From Phycisphaeraceae bacterium (GTDB lineage: Bacteria > Planctomycetota > Phycisphaerae > Phycisphaerales > Phycisphaeraceae): a DNA stretch of 34,651 nucleotides. Shown piece by piece: positions 24,384 through 32,975 of the stretch; the first letter of the stretch is position 1; every line of letters begins with the position of its first letter. A program made the position numbers and the translations under genes. Below the pieces are notes generated by a model. It was not told the origin of the DNA and made no database searches. It saw only the letters and a program-made list of their open reading frames with translations. Location of the stretch: NCBI GenBank assembly GCA_002716625.1, contig PBAS01000048.1, positions 1 through 34,651 of the forward strand, given 5' to 3'.

Positions 24384-24414
24384 ACCGATATTGGCCTACT
24401 GAGACTTTATCGGT
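24384..24414. repeat. Inverted repeat overlapping the motA promoter
   Basis: ACCGATA (24384 to 24390) and TATCGGT (24408 to 24414) form a perfect 7-bp inverted repeat with a 17-base spacer. One arm coincides with the -10 of the sigma-28-like promoter and the other lies between the predicted transcription start and the ribosome binding site of motA. This fits a DNA operator better than an mRNA hairpin, since only one arm would be transcribed. It may also be chance. Confidence 0.4.
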
Positions 24415-24435
24415 CTATCCCCACCCAAACTTTTA
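24407..24435 (-). promoter_or_regulatory. Sigma-28 (FliA)-type promoter upstream of motA
   Basis: Reading the minus strand, AAAAGTTT (24434 to 24427), a 12-base spacer and ACCGATAA (24414 to 24407) match the enterobacterial sigma-28 consensus TAAAGTTT, 11 bases, GCCGATAA at seven of eight positions in each half, with one extra spacer base. A transcript start near 24400 would leave a 34-base leader before the motA ATG at 24366. The gene for the cognate sigma factor, fliA, ends this same run of genes. Confidence 0.65.
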
Positions 24436-24693
24436 CAGATTTCCAAGTTAATATCGGACCCTTAAGAAGGATGGCAATGAATATCCGTGATTTGAGACCT
24501 GCTGGCTGGTGATTTTTCCAAATCTGCTGGGTACCAAAAGCCTGAAATTGGGAAAACACCTGGTTCCAGATCAATAGTGAATCAGGCAACCACCTCGGCT
24601 GGCAAGAGGCGGCAATGATGAATCCAGCCTGGCTTGGTCACATCGAAGTTCAATGGACCGAATCTCGCCACACGCCGGTGGTCAGACATCCAT
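24436..24693. other. Intergenic region between flbD and the motA promoter, no gene seen
   Basis: Together with the promoter segment this gap is 327 bases, by far the longest in the flagellar block. Short open frames on the minus strand here have no start signals and no family resemblance. I see no terminator hairpin with a U-run after flbD. The region probably separates the fliF-to-flbD transcript from the motA-to-fliA transcript. Confidence 0.5.
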
Positions 24694-24891
24694 CTAACTG
24701 GGTGGAACAAGTTTACGTAGTGACCGACCATACTCCACGGCCAACGCAACGACCTGCTCCAACGTTTCGCGCACAATGATGTGATCGCCATTGATCAAAG
24801 TTAACGTGGTATCTGGATTGGACTCAACCGTCCTGATGATATCAGCGTTCACCACTACCTTCTTGCCGTTAAGTCGTGTGACTGTGATCAT
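24694..24891 (-). CDS. flbD: FlbD/SwrD family small flagellar protein
   Basis: This 65-residue protein belongs to the short FlbD/SwrD family found beside flgE and motA in many bacteria. It carries the typical ITVTRLNGKKVVVNADII start, then PDTTLTLINGDHIIVRET. In Bacillus the homologue SwrD raises motor torque. It is unrelated to the Caulobacter regulator also called FlbD. It starts 60 bases after flgE; the ribosome binding site is weak. No membrane segment or signal is seen. Confidence 0.92.
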   Translation of the reverse strand: MITVTRLNGKKVVVNADIIRTVESNPDTTLTLINGDHIIVRETLEQVVALAVEYGRSLRKLVPPS

Positions 24892-24951
24892 GAAATGAAA
24901 GTCGCCAATCTTTGCAACGAATTATTTACGATACTTGGCGCTGATTGCTAT

Positions 24952-26658
24952 CTATCTAACTGCTGCAAGCAGTTCCTGGATCAAACGATCGCTGGTTGTC
25001 ATGACCCTACTGTTGGCGGTAAACCCCGTGCTCGCAGCAATTAGACTAATGAATTCCTGGCTCAATTCGACATTTGATAGCTCCAAAGTACCGCTCATGA
25101 TCTGCCCCAGTCCGCCAATTCCCGGATGCCCTACCATCGCCATGCCGCTGCTGTCCGTCACGCGGTAGAGATTACCTCCCACTTCTTCGAGCCCGTTGGG
25201 ATTTGCAAAATGTGCCAAAGCAATCCGACTCAGATTACGCTGCAGACTGTTCGAAAAAACACCGACAACAGTACCGTCTTCCAACACAGTAAAATCTTCC
25301 AAGGTCCCAACTCCCGACCCGTCCTGGCTGATGACAGAGAGTTGGCTTGGTGCAGCAAGGGCGGTCACACCCTCAACAGAGTCTTCAAAGTCGATGGTCA
25401 GTTGCTGTGGAGAGAAAGCACCTGTACCAGAACGATCGATCATGAATTCAGGGTTTGTGACAGAAATGATCTGGCCGACATTATCGAACTCAACCGTCCC
25501 CGTACCCAGAACACGGTCGAGGCCGGTATCCTCTTCACTTTCAAGGTAAAAACGCCATTGGGTCCCAGTAGCCGGTTTTGCCTCAAGTACCATGTGCATA
25601 TCAATGACCATGGCTGCACCCAAACTGTCAAAAGCAACGAATGCTGTTCGGACTGATTCACCACGTGCTATTGCCTGCTGTGTCAACTCAAATGGAAGTC
25701 GTGGGCTGGTTGACTTATTGACAATAATGTTGCTGGCCTGCACCTCCAGATTATTTGATAACCCGGTATTGCCTTCGATGGTCAGTTCACCTGTAGCCGA
25801 TAATGTCGCACCACCACCAGCGGAGGTATTGATGCCCAGTGCATCCTCCAGAAAATCCATAAAGTCCTCAAGGGTCGTACCAGACATGTTGCTGCCGGTC
25901 GTATTGGCAGCACCAACTTCAAATGTGTGATCCGGCAACGTTGAACCACCCTTTAAAGCACCTGAGAGGGTAATTACATCCCCATCAGCGAACAGAGCCG
26001 CACCCGTGTCACTAAATATAGATGTCAAGGTGTCGGTCGCCAAGGCCAGGGTTTGCTGAGCATCATCTGTGTAGATTGGCCCGCTGGTAATCAACGCCCC
26101 CATCGTGGCCAAATCACCCCTGGTATCGAGGTTACCTGAAAATGTCACGGTCTTGGTGGCCTCGGCAAGTGTCAGATCTCCGATGGGGATGTTGATGTTC
26201 TTTGTCACCCCTTCGACAACGTTAAAATCACTATCGATTCCATAACCCTGAACAAGCCCACCACCGGCACTAACTAGATTGGAATCCTTATCAAGTGAGA
26301 AAGAACCATCACGCGAGTAACGTGCAGTTCCATCAAGCCCCAGAACAAAAAAGCCGTTTCCTTCAATAGCCAGATCCGTATTGAGACCGGTAACCTGAAG
26401 TGATCCCGACGTGAAATTGCGAGTCACCGCACTCACACGCGTACCCATCCCGACCTGCGATGGGTTGGTCCCACCAAGCGTTGCCGTTGGGGCCGTACCT
26501 GAATGAAGGTTCTTGGAAATCTGCGTCTCGAATGATAGACGGCTGGCCTTGAAACCGGTGGTGTTGACATTGGCAATGTTATTACCGGTGACGGAAATAG
26601 ATTCTGAGTTCGAACTCATTCCGCTAAGGCTTGTGAAAATTGCAGTGGTCAGTCCCAT
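24952..26658 (-). CDS. flgE: FlgE, flagellar hook protein
   Basis: FlgE polymerises into the hook. I start it at the ATG at 26658 (MGLTTAIFTSLSG), with GGAG eight bases upstream, rather than at the longer frame from 26676. The 568-residue protein has the N-terminal rod/hook motif (SISVTGNNIANVNTTGFK), the Flg_bbr core with TDLAIEGNGFFVL, a large variable middle (about residues 150 to 440) probably exposed on the hook surface, and the C-terminal segment with GTLELSNVELSQEFISLI and ASTGFTANSRVM. The longer length against E. coli FlgE (about 402) lies in the middle. It is exported with hook-cap FlgD, encoded just upstream. Confidence 0.97.
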   Translation of the reverse strand: MGLTTAIFTSLSGMSSNSESISVTGNNIANVNTTGFKASRLSFETQISKNLHSGTAPTATLGGTNPSQVGMGTRVSAVTRNFTSGSLQVTGLNTDLAIEGNGFFVLGLDGTARYSRDGSFSLDKDSNLVSAGGGLVQGYGIDSDFNVVEGVTKNINIPIGDLTLAEATKTVTFSGNLDTRGDLATMGALITSGPIYTDDAQQTLALATDTLTSIFSDTGAALFADGDVITLSGALKGGSTLPDHTFEVGAANTTGSNMSGTTLEDFMDFLEDALGINTSAGGGATLSATGELTIEGNTGLSNNLEVQASNIIVNKSTSPRLPFELTQQAIARGESVRTAFVAFDSLGAAMVIDMHMVLEAKPATGTQWRFYLESEEDTGLDRVLGTGTVEFDNVGQIISVTNPEFMIDRSGTGAFSPQQLTIDFEDSVEGVTALAAPSQLSVISQDGSGVGTLEDFTVLEDGTVVGVFSNSLQRNLSRIALAHFANPNGLEEVGGNLYRVTDSSGMAMVGHPGIGGLGQIMSGTLELSNVELSQEFISLIAASTGFTANSRVMTTSDRLIQELLAAVR

Positions 26659-26718
26659 GAGGCAACTCCGTTGCATGTAGAAGGAGGAGGCTGGAAATTG
26701 TTTACTAAGCTCGGTTCT

Positions 26719-27384
26719 TTACTCCACAGCAGGCGTGGGACCCGGAGCACTTGAAACATGTCGTACATGATCAAGTTCAAGTGTCCTGCCAGCATCAAGT
26801 TCGAGGACCACACGACGGTCAACAACATTCAGGGCTGCGACAACCCCCGTAATCTCATGGGGGGCTTGAGGCTGTTCGCCTGCAGCCTTACCCGCTTCCA
26901 TGGTCTCCAATCCAGTTACCTTACGACCAATAAGATTCGCGGCGATCATGATTTGATTCTGCAGTGCAGAACTATTATTGGCCTGACTCGTAACACGATC
27001 GAAGGCCAGTGACGCACCGGTATCCAATCCTAGGACAGCCTTACCATCAACAATACGCATCGACGTAACCATACCCGTCACGACCTGGTTTAAGGCATCA
27101 AGTCCACTCACCGTCTGGCCAATCAGGGTTCCGGCAGTAGCAAGCTGGTTCTGAAGTACCAAACTGTCAAGCTTTTCCTGTAGCACCAATTGACTTTCGA
27201 TGTTTCGTATACTGCTAAGCTGTTCAAGCAGCGCTGACGAATCTTGAGGATCAAATGGATCCTGATGCGCCATTTCAGTAATCATGACTTTGATAAACTG
27301 TTCCGTTGATAACTCAGCAAACTGATTATTAATACTCGGCGTCGCGGGCTGTCTTGCAACGCCAGCAATGGCTCCTGCGGACAT
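26719..27384 (-). CDS. flgD: FlgD, hook-capping protein with a duplicated C-terminal motif
   Basis: FlgD caps the growing hook. The N-terminal domain is typical: LSTEQFIKVMITEMAHQDPFDPQDSS (here split as STEQFIKVMITEMAHQ and DPFDPQDSS) followed by LLEQLSSIRNIESQLVL. Instead of the usual Ig-like and tudor-like C-terminal domains, residues about 77 to 133 and 141 to 210 are two copies of one unit, each with an LQNQ start, LIGxxVxGL, then TGxVxxxxxVDxxxVLxLDxGxxLxxDxV. The total length is 221, close to E. coli FlgD (231). AAAGGAG lies eight bases before the ATG. It lies 48 bases after fliK and 60 before flgE. Confidence 0.93.
   Translation of the reverse strand: MSAGAIAGVARQPATPSINNQFAELSTEQFIKVMITEMAHQDPFDPQDSSALLEQLSSIRNIESQLVLQEKLDSLVLQNQLATAGTLIGQTVSGLDALNQVVTGMVTSMRIVDGKAVLGLDTGASLAFDRVTSQANNSSALQNQIMIAANLIGRKVTGLETMEAGKAAGEQPQAPHEITGVVAALNVVDRRVVLELDAGRTLELDHVRHVSSAPGPTPAVE
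26755..27156 (-). repeat. flgD: Tandem protein-level duplication inside flgD
   Basis: The two segments encode LQNQLATAGTLIGQTVSGL and LQNQIMIAANLIGRKVTGL, each followed by a spacer and a closing VDGKAVLGLDTG or VDRRVVLELDAG element. Spacing differs by about 13 residues because the second copy has an insert (AGKAAGEQPQAP). The copies are clear in protein but diverged in DNA, so the duplication is old. Confidence 0.75.
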
Positions 27385-27432
27385 GGTTATGCTCCTTTTA
27401 TGATCGTCTGTTCGGCCTTACGCTTACGAGAA

Positions 27433-28476
27433 TCAGGTGACTTCCTCGAACGCCTGTTGAAAGTCATCCTGCGTTCCCATCTCGCCTTTCCCTTTACCCT
27501 GCTGTTCCCTGGATGACTGGCCAAAGCCACCACGGCTTCGTCCATCATTCGCCTCCCCTTGTTCTTCCTGTGTAGACGTATTATTCCACGGTCCGGCATG
27601 CACGGTGAGACGCTCCACCACAAGGCCCTGTGACTCAAGGGCATGACGCAATTGATGGATCTGATGGTTAAGTAGCGTCCGAACGGATTCGTGCTCAGCA
27701 TGAAACGCGGCACGAACCTGGCCATCGGTCATCGCCAACTCGATGCGGACTACACCTAGCTCAGGCGGATGCAGTCGTAATGTAACAGCACCTCCGCGCT
27801 GATTCATGATATTAGTCAGACCTCGGACAACTCGAGCAACATTAGCTTGTTCCTCTGAATCCATTGTGCTGGGCAGTATCACCGTTGATGTAACCTCGCC
27901 ACTGTGAATCGCTCCCGTTGGGGTGTGAAGTGACATTGCAGACGAGACGTCTGTAGTCTGAATTGACATAGCGGCACCTAATATGCCTTGGTCACCCACG
28001 GATGCGGCCGGTACCGCTTGATTCGTGGTCTTGGTCAAACCACTACCCGCTTGTCCGGCGGTATTGTTCTGTGCCTGTGATCGATCAGCAGAAAATTGTT
28101 CTTTTTGATCAGCGTTAGCCGCACCAATAGTGGACCGGTCACCACTAGAGTTTCCCAATTTCCCTGATTCACAATTTGATGAATCTCCGGTTTGCCCCAA
28201 TCTGTTGACATCCGAATCTACCTGTCTGGATGTACCGGTGATATGCTGTTCATTGGCAACTACAGTGTTTTGACTGGATCGATCTTTAGCATCGTCTGGC
28301 AATCGATGTGATGGCCCGGCATGAAAAGTCCGTACCGTCTTTTGCCTTCCGCTCAAATCAGGCCATGCCTGCAGCAGGCGTTGGCCAAATGACACACTCG
28401 ATGCGGGGGTCGTTTCCGGAAATGCTCTCGACGCCACATTGGGTCCCAATTGCTCTGGAATCATCAACGATGCCAT
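27433..28476 (-). CDS. fliK: FliK, hook-length control protein
   Basis: FliK measures the hook and signals FlhB to switch substrates. The 347-residue protein has a long, low-complexity N-terminal part rich in Ser, Thr, Gln and Gly (about residues 1 to 210) and a C-terminal hook-control domain (about 215 to 295) with VTLRLHPPELGVVRIEL and LRHALESQGLVVERLTV, the family signature. The tail after residue 300 is rich in Gln, Gly and Lys. The start has only a weak GAGAAAA ribosome site. It lies between the MotE-like gene and flgD, the usual place. Confidence 0.93.
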   Translation of the reverse strand: MASLMIPEQLGPNVASRAFPETTPASSVSFGQRLLQAWPDLSGRQKTVRTFHAGPSHRLPDDAKDRSSQNTVVANEQHITGTSRQVDSDVNRLGQTGDSSNCESGKLGNSSGDRSTIGAANADQKEQFSADRSQAQNNTAGQAGSGLTKTTNQAVPAASVGDQGILGAAMSIQTTDVSSAMSLHTPTGAIHSGEVTSTVILPSTMDSEEQANVARVVRGLTNIMNQRGGAVTLRLHPPELGVVRIELAMTDGQVRAAFHAEHESVRTLLNHQIHQLRHALESQGLVVERLTVHAGPWNNTSTQEEQGEANDGRSRGGFGQSSREQQGKGKGEMGTQDDFQQAFEEVT

Positions 28477-28509
28477 AATAAATTTTCTCGATCAGTTTCC
28501 TGTCCCACC

Positions 28510-29181
28510 CTATTGTTGTCGTAAACCATCGATAAGCGCAGCAAACACCGGCAGTTCCTCCTCTTTTGTAAACTGCTTGAGAATCATCGCTGCTTTACGT
28601 GGTTTCATAGCCGCCAGATACGCTACGGCCCGATCTGATTTCCCCTCATTGACCAGTTGCACCATTAGTTGCTTGCTTTGTCTTGGACTAACTTGCTCAA
28701 GCATCCGCAGGGCATTCTTAAACCCGTCCGACTCCCGACGTTGAGTTTCCTTTTGCTGCGACTCTTCCAATTGGTCCTGCTGAGCCTGTATCTTGCTTGC
28801 CAATGATTCAATGATCTGCTTGCGATGCTCCATGTTCGCCAGTAGTGCCTGACGTCCCTGTTGCAGTCGCTCGTGTTGCTGACGGGCAATCTTCCTGGAA
28901 TCTTGCTTTTGTGATAGTCGGTGTTCAATGCTCACCGGACCCTGCCTGACCCGCTCAAGCCATGCTTGTTTTTTTTCAATCGCCTCAGCTTCAAGTGCAA
29001 GCCGTTGAGCTTTTTCTTTTTCCATAGCTTCTTGTTCAACTGTGGACTTGAGGATCTCGACAACTCTGTCGTATCGATCCCAGTCTAGGCGACCACTTTT
29101 AAACAGCCACGCAACGCTGCCACCAAATGCCACGACGTTAAGCAATAACACAATCAATATCGCTCGCCATACCGTCGTCAC
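28510..29181 (-). CDS. MotE/YlxF-like coiled-coil membrane protein
   Basis: I choose the GTG at 29181 (MTTVWRAILIV), which overlaps the fliJ stop as GTGA and has GGAGG seven bases upstream. A GTG six bases earlier is too close to that site. The 223-residue product has one membrane helix (about residues 6 to 26), a long Gln/Glu/Lys coiled coil (about 40 to 160) and a C-terminal helical domain related to the MgtE N-terminal type (LEQVSPRQSKQLMVQLV then AYLAAMKPRKAAMILKQF). Proteins of this build sit between fliJ and fliK in many bacteria (YlxF, MotE, FlaC-like). Sinorhizobium MotE is a periplasmic chaperone for MotC. The role here is inferred from context. Confidence 0.82.
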   Translation of the reverse strand: MTTVWRAILIVLLLNVVAFGGSVAWLFKSGRLDWDRYDRVVEILKSTVEQEAMEKEKAQRLALEAEAIEKKQAWLERVRQGPVSIEHRLSQKQDSRKIARQQHERLQQGRQALLANMEHRKQIIESLASKIQAQQDQLEESQQKETQRRESDGFKNALRMLEQVSPRQSKQLMVQLVNEGKSDRAVAYLAAMKPRKAAMILKQFTKEEELPVFAALIDGLRQQ

Positions 29182-29639
29182 GTGCACACCTCCAGTTCCG
29201 AGCCCCGGATCACCCGCTGAATCGCGATCTCATCCTGCAAAGCCACCTCGCGCAGGACTTGACCACGCCGCCATTGCTTGTGGTGACGTTCGCGCAGCAA
29301 CTCAAGTGCCCGCCGGGCACGGGTCGCCTCGACGAGATGTTGACGGACTTCTTTGATTCGTTTTTCCAAACCTGCCATGCTTGCAACAAGTGCTGCAGCA
29401 CGATAATTCACCTGCCCGCTATAGCTGGCAAACTGTGAAACCTCTTTAAGATCAATAGAACCCATCAGCGCAACACCCAGATTCTGCTTTGATTGAGAAA
29501 TATCCTGATGCATTGATCTCAGTTGCGCCTCCATCCTTGCACGATGACGAAGCACCTTGGCTAAATCACGATGAACATGGTCTTCCGCCGCCTTACGTTG
29601 GCGAAGTACTGGTTCAAATCTAAAAACGAATGCGGGCAT
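29178..29639 (-). CDS. fliJ: FliJ, export ATPase-associated coiled-coil protein
   Basis: FliJ is the stalk-like coiled coil that fits in the FliI hexamer and contacts FlhA. The 153-residue product starts FVFRFEPVLRQRKAAEDHV, typical of the family, and is helical throughout with heptad-like spacing. AAAGG upstream of the ATG supports the start. It lies 16 bases after fliI and overlaps the next gene by four. Low sequence conservation is normal for FliJ, so position is part of the evidence. Confidence 0.9.
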   Translation of the reverse strand: MPAFVFRFEPVLRQRKAAEDHVHRDLAKVLRHRARMEAQLRSMHQDISQSKQNLGVALMGSIDLKEVSQFASYSGQVNYRAAALVASMAGLEKRIKEVRQHLVEATRARRALELLRERHHKQWRRGQVLREVALQDEIAIQRVIRGSELEVCT

Positions 29640-29655
29640 CTTTACCTTTATCCAA

Positions 29656-31080
29656 TCAAGCCATTACAGACGACGATTGCTCTGCCGGAGCCTCCAGACG
29701 CTGGGCCTGGGGGCCTTGAGGGGCATTGGATCTTGGTTGGCTCAGTTGCTGTTGAGTGCGGTCAACTAATTGACAAAGGGCCAATAACTGTTGTCTTGTT
29801 CGCGCAAAGTCATCTGTCGATGTTTCGCTGGCACCTTGCCGCAGCATTTGGTCAATGGCACTTTTGCAAGCAATCGCCAGATCAAATTCCGGGTTGGTGC
29901 CGGCAGCATAGGCTCCAATATGAAGAAGGTCCTCGACCTTTTGATAACTGGCAAGAAGTTGTACAATTCTTTGCCTTGCTGATTGATGCTGAGCATCCGT
30001 CACCACATCTGCAACACGACTGATCGATCCCACGATGTCAATTGCCGGCCAGTGCCCCTGATTGGCTAAATCTGTGCTCAGGTTGATATGTCCATCTAGG
30101 ACACCCCGCGCCGCATCAGCAATAGGATCGTTTAACTCATCACCTTCGGTCAGAATGGAATAAAAACCTGTGATGGATCCATATTTCGTGCGACCACAGC
30201 GTTCAAGCAGCTGGGGTAACATTGAAAAAACACTGGGAGGGTAGCCTTTGGAAGTCGGTGGTTCCCCAGCTGCTAGCCCAATCTGCCGCTGAGCCTGGCA
30301 ATAACGTGTGATGGAATCGACCAACAGTAGAACCTGACGACCTTGATCACGAAAATACTCGGCAATGGCGGTGGCCGTCTGTGCCGAACGAATCCTAAGT
30401 ACGGGCGACTGGTCACTTGTTGCACACACAACAACACTGCGAGCCAAGCCCTCCTCACCGAGATGGTGCTGCAGGAAATCACGCACCTCACGACCACGCT
30501 CACCCACGAGACCAATGACAGTCACATCTGCGGATGTAGCTTTTGCCATCATGCCCAACAATACGCTTTTACCGGCACCCGGTGCGGCAAAAACACCCAT
30601 CCGCTGGCCCTGGCCGGCACTGACCAAAGTGTCGATGGCGCGGATGCCTGTAGCAATTGGCGTATCGATGGGCGTACGATCCATAGGATCGATTGGGGCA
30701 GAATTGAGACGGCGGGAGATAGCGCCCTCAACGGGACCTGCTTGATCAATAGGCTGGCCTGTTCCATCAAGCACACGTCCAAGCAAAGCGTCACCAACTC
30801 GAACCGTGGGCATCGGCTGATCGGCAATAACCTGATCCCCGGGACGAATGCCGTGGGTGGTGCCGATGGGTAAGACAATTGCCCGCTCTTGATCGAAACC
30901 AATCACCTCACCATGAACCAGTTGATCCTGATTACTTGCCCTGATCTGTACCGATGCACCAACTGAAACAGCAAAGTCTGATACATGGATGGCCATTCCA
31001 CGGACTTCGATCACTACGCCAACAACTGCCATGGCCAATGCCTGGTCAACAAATTCTGCTTGGCGATGCAGAATAGTCAT
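29656..31080 (-). CDS. fliI: FliI, flagellar export ATPase
   Basis: FliI is the F1-beta-like ATPase that energises loading of flagellar export substrates. The 474-residue protein has the Walker A AAPGAGKS at residues 165 to 172 (K171), GLVGERGREVRDF, Walker B LLLVDSITRY with D255, and the SKGYPPSVFSMLPQLLERCG block typical of FliI. The C-terminus carries an extra tail of about 30 residues rich in Gln, Pro and Ser after DRTQQQL. The start overlaps the fliH stop as ATGA. Confidence 0.97.
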   Translation of the reverse strand: MTILHRQAEFVDQALAMAVVGVVIEVRGMAIHVSDFAVSVGASVQIRASNQDQLVHGEVIGFDQERAIVLPIGTTHGIRPGDQVIADQPMPTVRVGDALLGRVLDGTGQPIDQAGPVEGAISRRLNSAPIDPMDRTPIDTPIATGIRAIDTLVSAGQGQRMGVFAAPGAGKSVLLGMMAKATSADVTVIGLVGERGREVRDFLQHHLGEEGLARSVVVCATSDQSPVLRIRSAQTATAIAEYFRDQGRQVLLLVDSITRYCQAQRQIGLAAGEPPTSKGYPPSVFSMLPQLLERCGRTKYGSITGFYSILTEGDELNDPIADAARGVLDGHINLSTDLANQGHWPAIDIVGSISRVADVVTDAQHQSARQRIVQLLASYQKVEDLLHIGAYAAGTNPEFDLAIACKSAIDQMLRQGASETSTDDFARTRQQLLALCQLVDRTQQQLSQPRSNAPQGPQAQRLEAPAEQSSSVMA

Positions 31081-31865
31081 TGATCCTTGGCCTCACTTGA
31101 AGATGGCACGGATACTTCATCTGAATTACGGGCCATTGCCAACGGTGTGATTGATGCAACTGTTTCATGTTTGCAAGGTTTAACGAGTTCTGCAATCCGC
31201 TGTAATTGTGTTTGAAGTGTGGCATCTACATGTCCTTGTCCGTGCCTCACGATGCATCCACCTCGTGTGATCTGGCCATCTTCAATCAACCGTACATGTT
31301 CAAGCTTGCTGAACCGATGCTTCAACTTGGGCAATGCCTGTTCAACCACTGTTCGATCTTGCGGATTGATTTCAACGGTGACATCCATCGGCCTCAAAAC
31401 CTGGTCCAGGGCCATACACAACTGATCAACAATCACCGATTGATCCAGTTCAACGATACGGTGAATGACTTTCTTACCCAATGACCATGCAAACTCAAAG
31501 ACTTCCTTTCGAGTTTCGCGTTCGATTTTCTGACGCTTCTGCTCCCATGATTCAGCGGCAGCAATCCATGCTTCTTCAAGTTGAGTCAGTTGTTGAGAGT
31601 GTTGTTCGATGGCCTCCATGCGTCCCTGTTCACGGCCCTCGGCTAGCCCGTTTGCAAACCCCTCAGCCTGACCGATTTTGTATGCTTCATCATGGGCCTT
31701 GGTGGATATCTGGTCTTTTTTATTTTGTGCCGCATCAACAATCTCCTTGGCATCCATACGTGCCCGCGCAATAATGCGTACAGCCTGGCGGCGCAAATCA
31801 CTCATGTCTAGAACGACTGCATCCCTAGCAGCAGCAACTGCATGTTCGCTTTTAAGTACAGGCAT
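31077..31865 (-). CDS. fliH: FliH, regulator of the export ATPase
   Basis: FliH binds FliI and docks it to the C-ring through FliN. I start at the ATG at 31865 (MPVLKSEHAV) rather than the in-frame GTG at 31886, giving 262 residues. A central helix holds the glycine-repeat signature of FliH, GxxxG repeated four times (IGQAEGFANGLAEGREQG). The C-terminal half, with FAWSLGKKVIHRIVELDQSV and DGQITRGGCIVRHGQGHVDA, is the FliH/YscL domain. It lies 69 bases after fliG and overlaps fliI by four. Confidence 0.93.
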   Translation of the reverse strand: MPVLKSEHAVAAARDAVVLDMSDLRRQAVRIIARARMDAKEIVDAAQNKKDQISTKAHDEAYKIGQAEGFANGLAEGREQGRMEAIEQHSQQLTQLEEAWIAAAESWEQKRQKIERETRKEVFEFAWSLGKKVIHRIVELDQSVIVDQLCMALDQVLRPMDVTVEINPQDRTVVEQALPKLKHRFSKLEHVRLIEDGQITRGGCIVRHGQGHVDATLQTQLQRIAELVKPCKHETVASITPLAMARNSDEVSVPSSSEAKDQ

Positions 31866-31934
31866 CCTGTAAACTCGCCTCACCACGCCACTCCAGCGTG
31901 GTCTATGGGTTCTTAATTTCCTAACAAAAGTGTG

Positions 31935-32969
31935 TTAGGCAATCATCTCTTTTTCACCACCACGACCTGAAATAATGATCTCGCCAGCATCTTCGAATCT
32001 GCGCACAATATCGACGATACGCTGTTGTGCGGCTTCGACATCCGACACTCTTACCGGGCCCATGAATTGCATTTCTTCATTGATGAGATCGGCAGCCCGT
32101 TCTGACATGTTCGAGAAAATCTTGTTTTTCAAATCGTCGCTGGCGGTTTTGAGCGCCAGGGCCAATTCATCGTTGTCAACCTCTTTTAGGACACTTTGAA
32201 TTCCCCGGTCGTTGACCAACAAAATATCCTCAAATACAAACATGAGTCGCCGAATCTGTTCTACCAAATCCGGATTTTCGGCCTCAAGCCCACTCATGAT
32301 CCCCTTCTCTGTTGTTCGATCCACCAAGTTCATCATCTCTGCAATGGTTTCCACGCCACCGATCTTGGCAAACGAATGCATCAGCAGATTAGACAAACGG
32401 GCTTCAAGCCCCTTTTCAACCTCGGAGATAATTTCCGGATTGGTCTGTTCCATATTGGCTACACGTTTTACCACCTCAATCTGTTTGGGGCCGGATAACC
32501 CCACAAGAATCTCAGCCGCTTTATGGTGAGCCATATGACTGACGATCAGAGCTATCGTCTGTGGATGTTCATCTTGAATAAACGTTAACAAGTTCTGCGT
32601 GTCGGCCTTTTGCAGAAATGAAAATGGAGTCTTACGTACCTGGTCACTGATCTGTTGAAGAACTCGATCTGCCTCACCAGGGGGAAGAGCTTGTTCCAAC
32701 AGGGTTTTAGCGAAGTCCAGACCACCCTCACTGGCCCAGTTCTGTGACATCGCTAGCTCATAGAACTCCTCAAGTACACGATCACGAATATCCTGGGGAA
32801 TAAATCCGGTATCCGCCAGTTCCCGAACGACCTCTTCAACCGCAGTCGGTCTCAGTTGCCGGAGGATGGCACTTGAAGCCTCCTGGTCAAGGGCCAACAA
32901 AAGAATTGCAACCTTGGTAATACCCGGCACGTCCTTATAGAACTCGAACTTATTTTCTGCTTTTAACAT
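31935..32969 (-). CDS. fliG: FliG, motor switch protein
   Basis: FliG couples the stator to rotation and binds FliF and FliM. The 344-residue protein has N-terminal, middle and C-terminal domains in order. The EHPQ motif is at residues 134 to 137 (DEHPQTIALIV) and MFVFED at 243 to 248. By alignment to E. coli FliG the torque residues K264, R281, D288, D289 and R297 correspond to K274, R291, E298, E299 and R307, so the charge pattern is kept. GPVRVSDVEAAQQ near the end is diagnostic. It starts six bases after fliF. Confidence 0.97.
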   Translation of the reverse strand: MLKAENKFEFYKDVPGITKVAILLLALDQEASSAILRQLRPTAVEEVVRELADTGFIPQDIRDRVLEEFYELAMSQNWASEGGLDFAKTLLEQALPPGEADRVLQQISDQVRKTPFSFLQKADTQNLLTFIQDEHPQTIALIVSHMAHHKAAEILVGLSGPKQIEVVKRVANMEQTNPEIISEVEKGLEARLSNLLMHSFAKIGGVETIAEMMNLVDRTTEKGIMSGLEAENPDLVEQIRRLMFVFEDILLVNDRGIQSVLKEVDNDELALALKTASDDLKNKIFSNMSERAADLINEEMQFMGPVRVSDVEAAQQRIVDIVRRFEDAGEIIISGRGGEKEMIA

Positions 32970-32975
32970 GAAATG

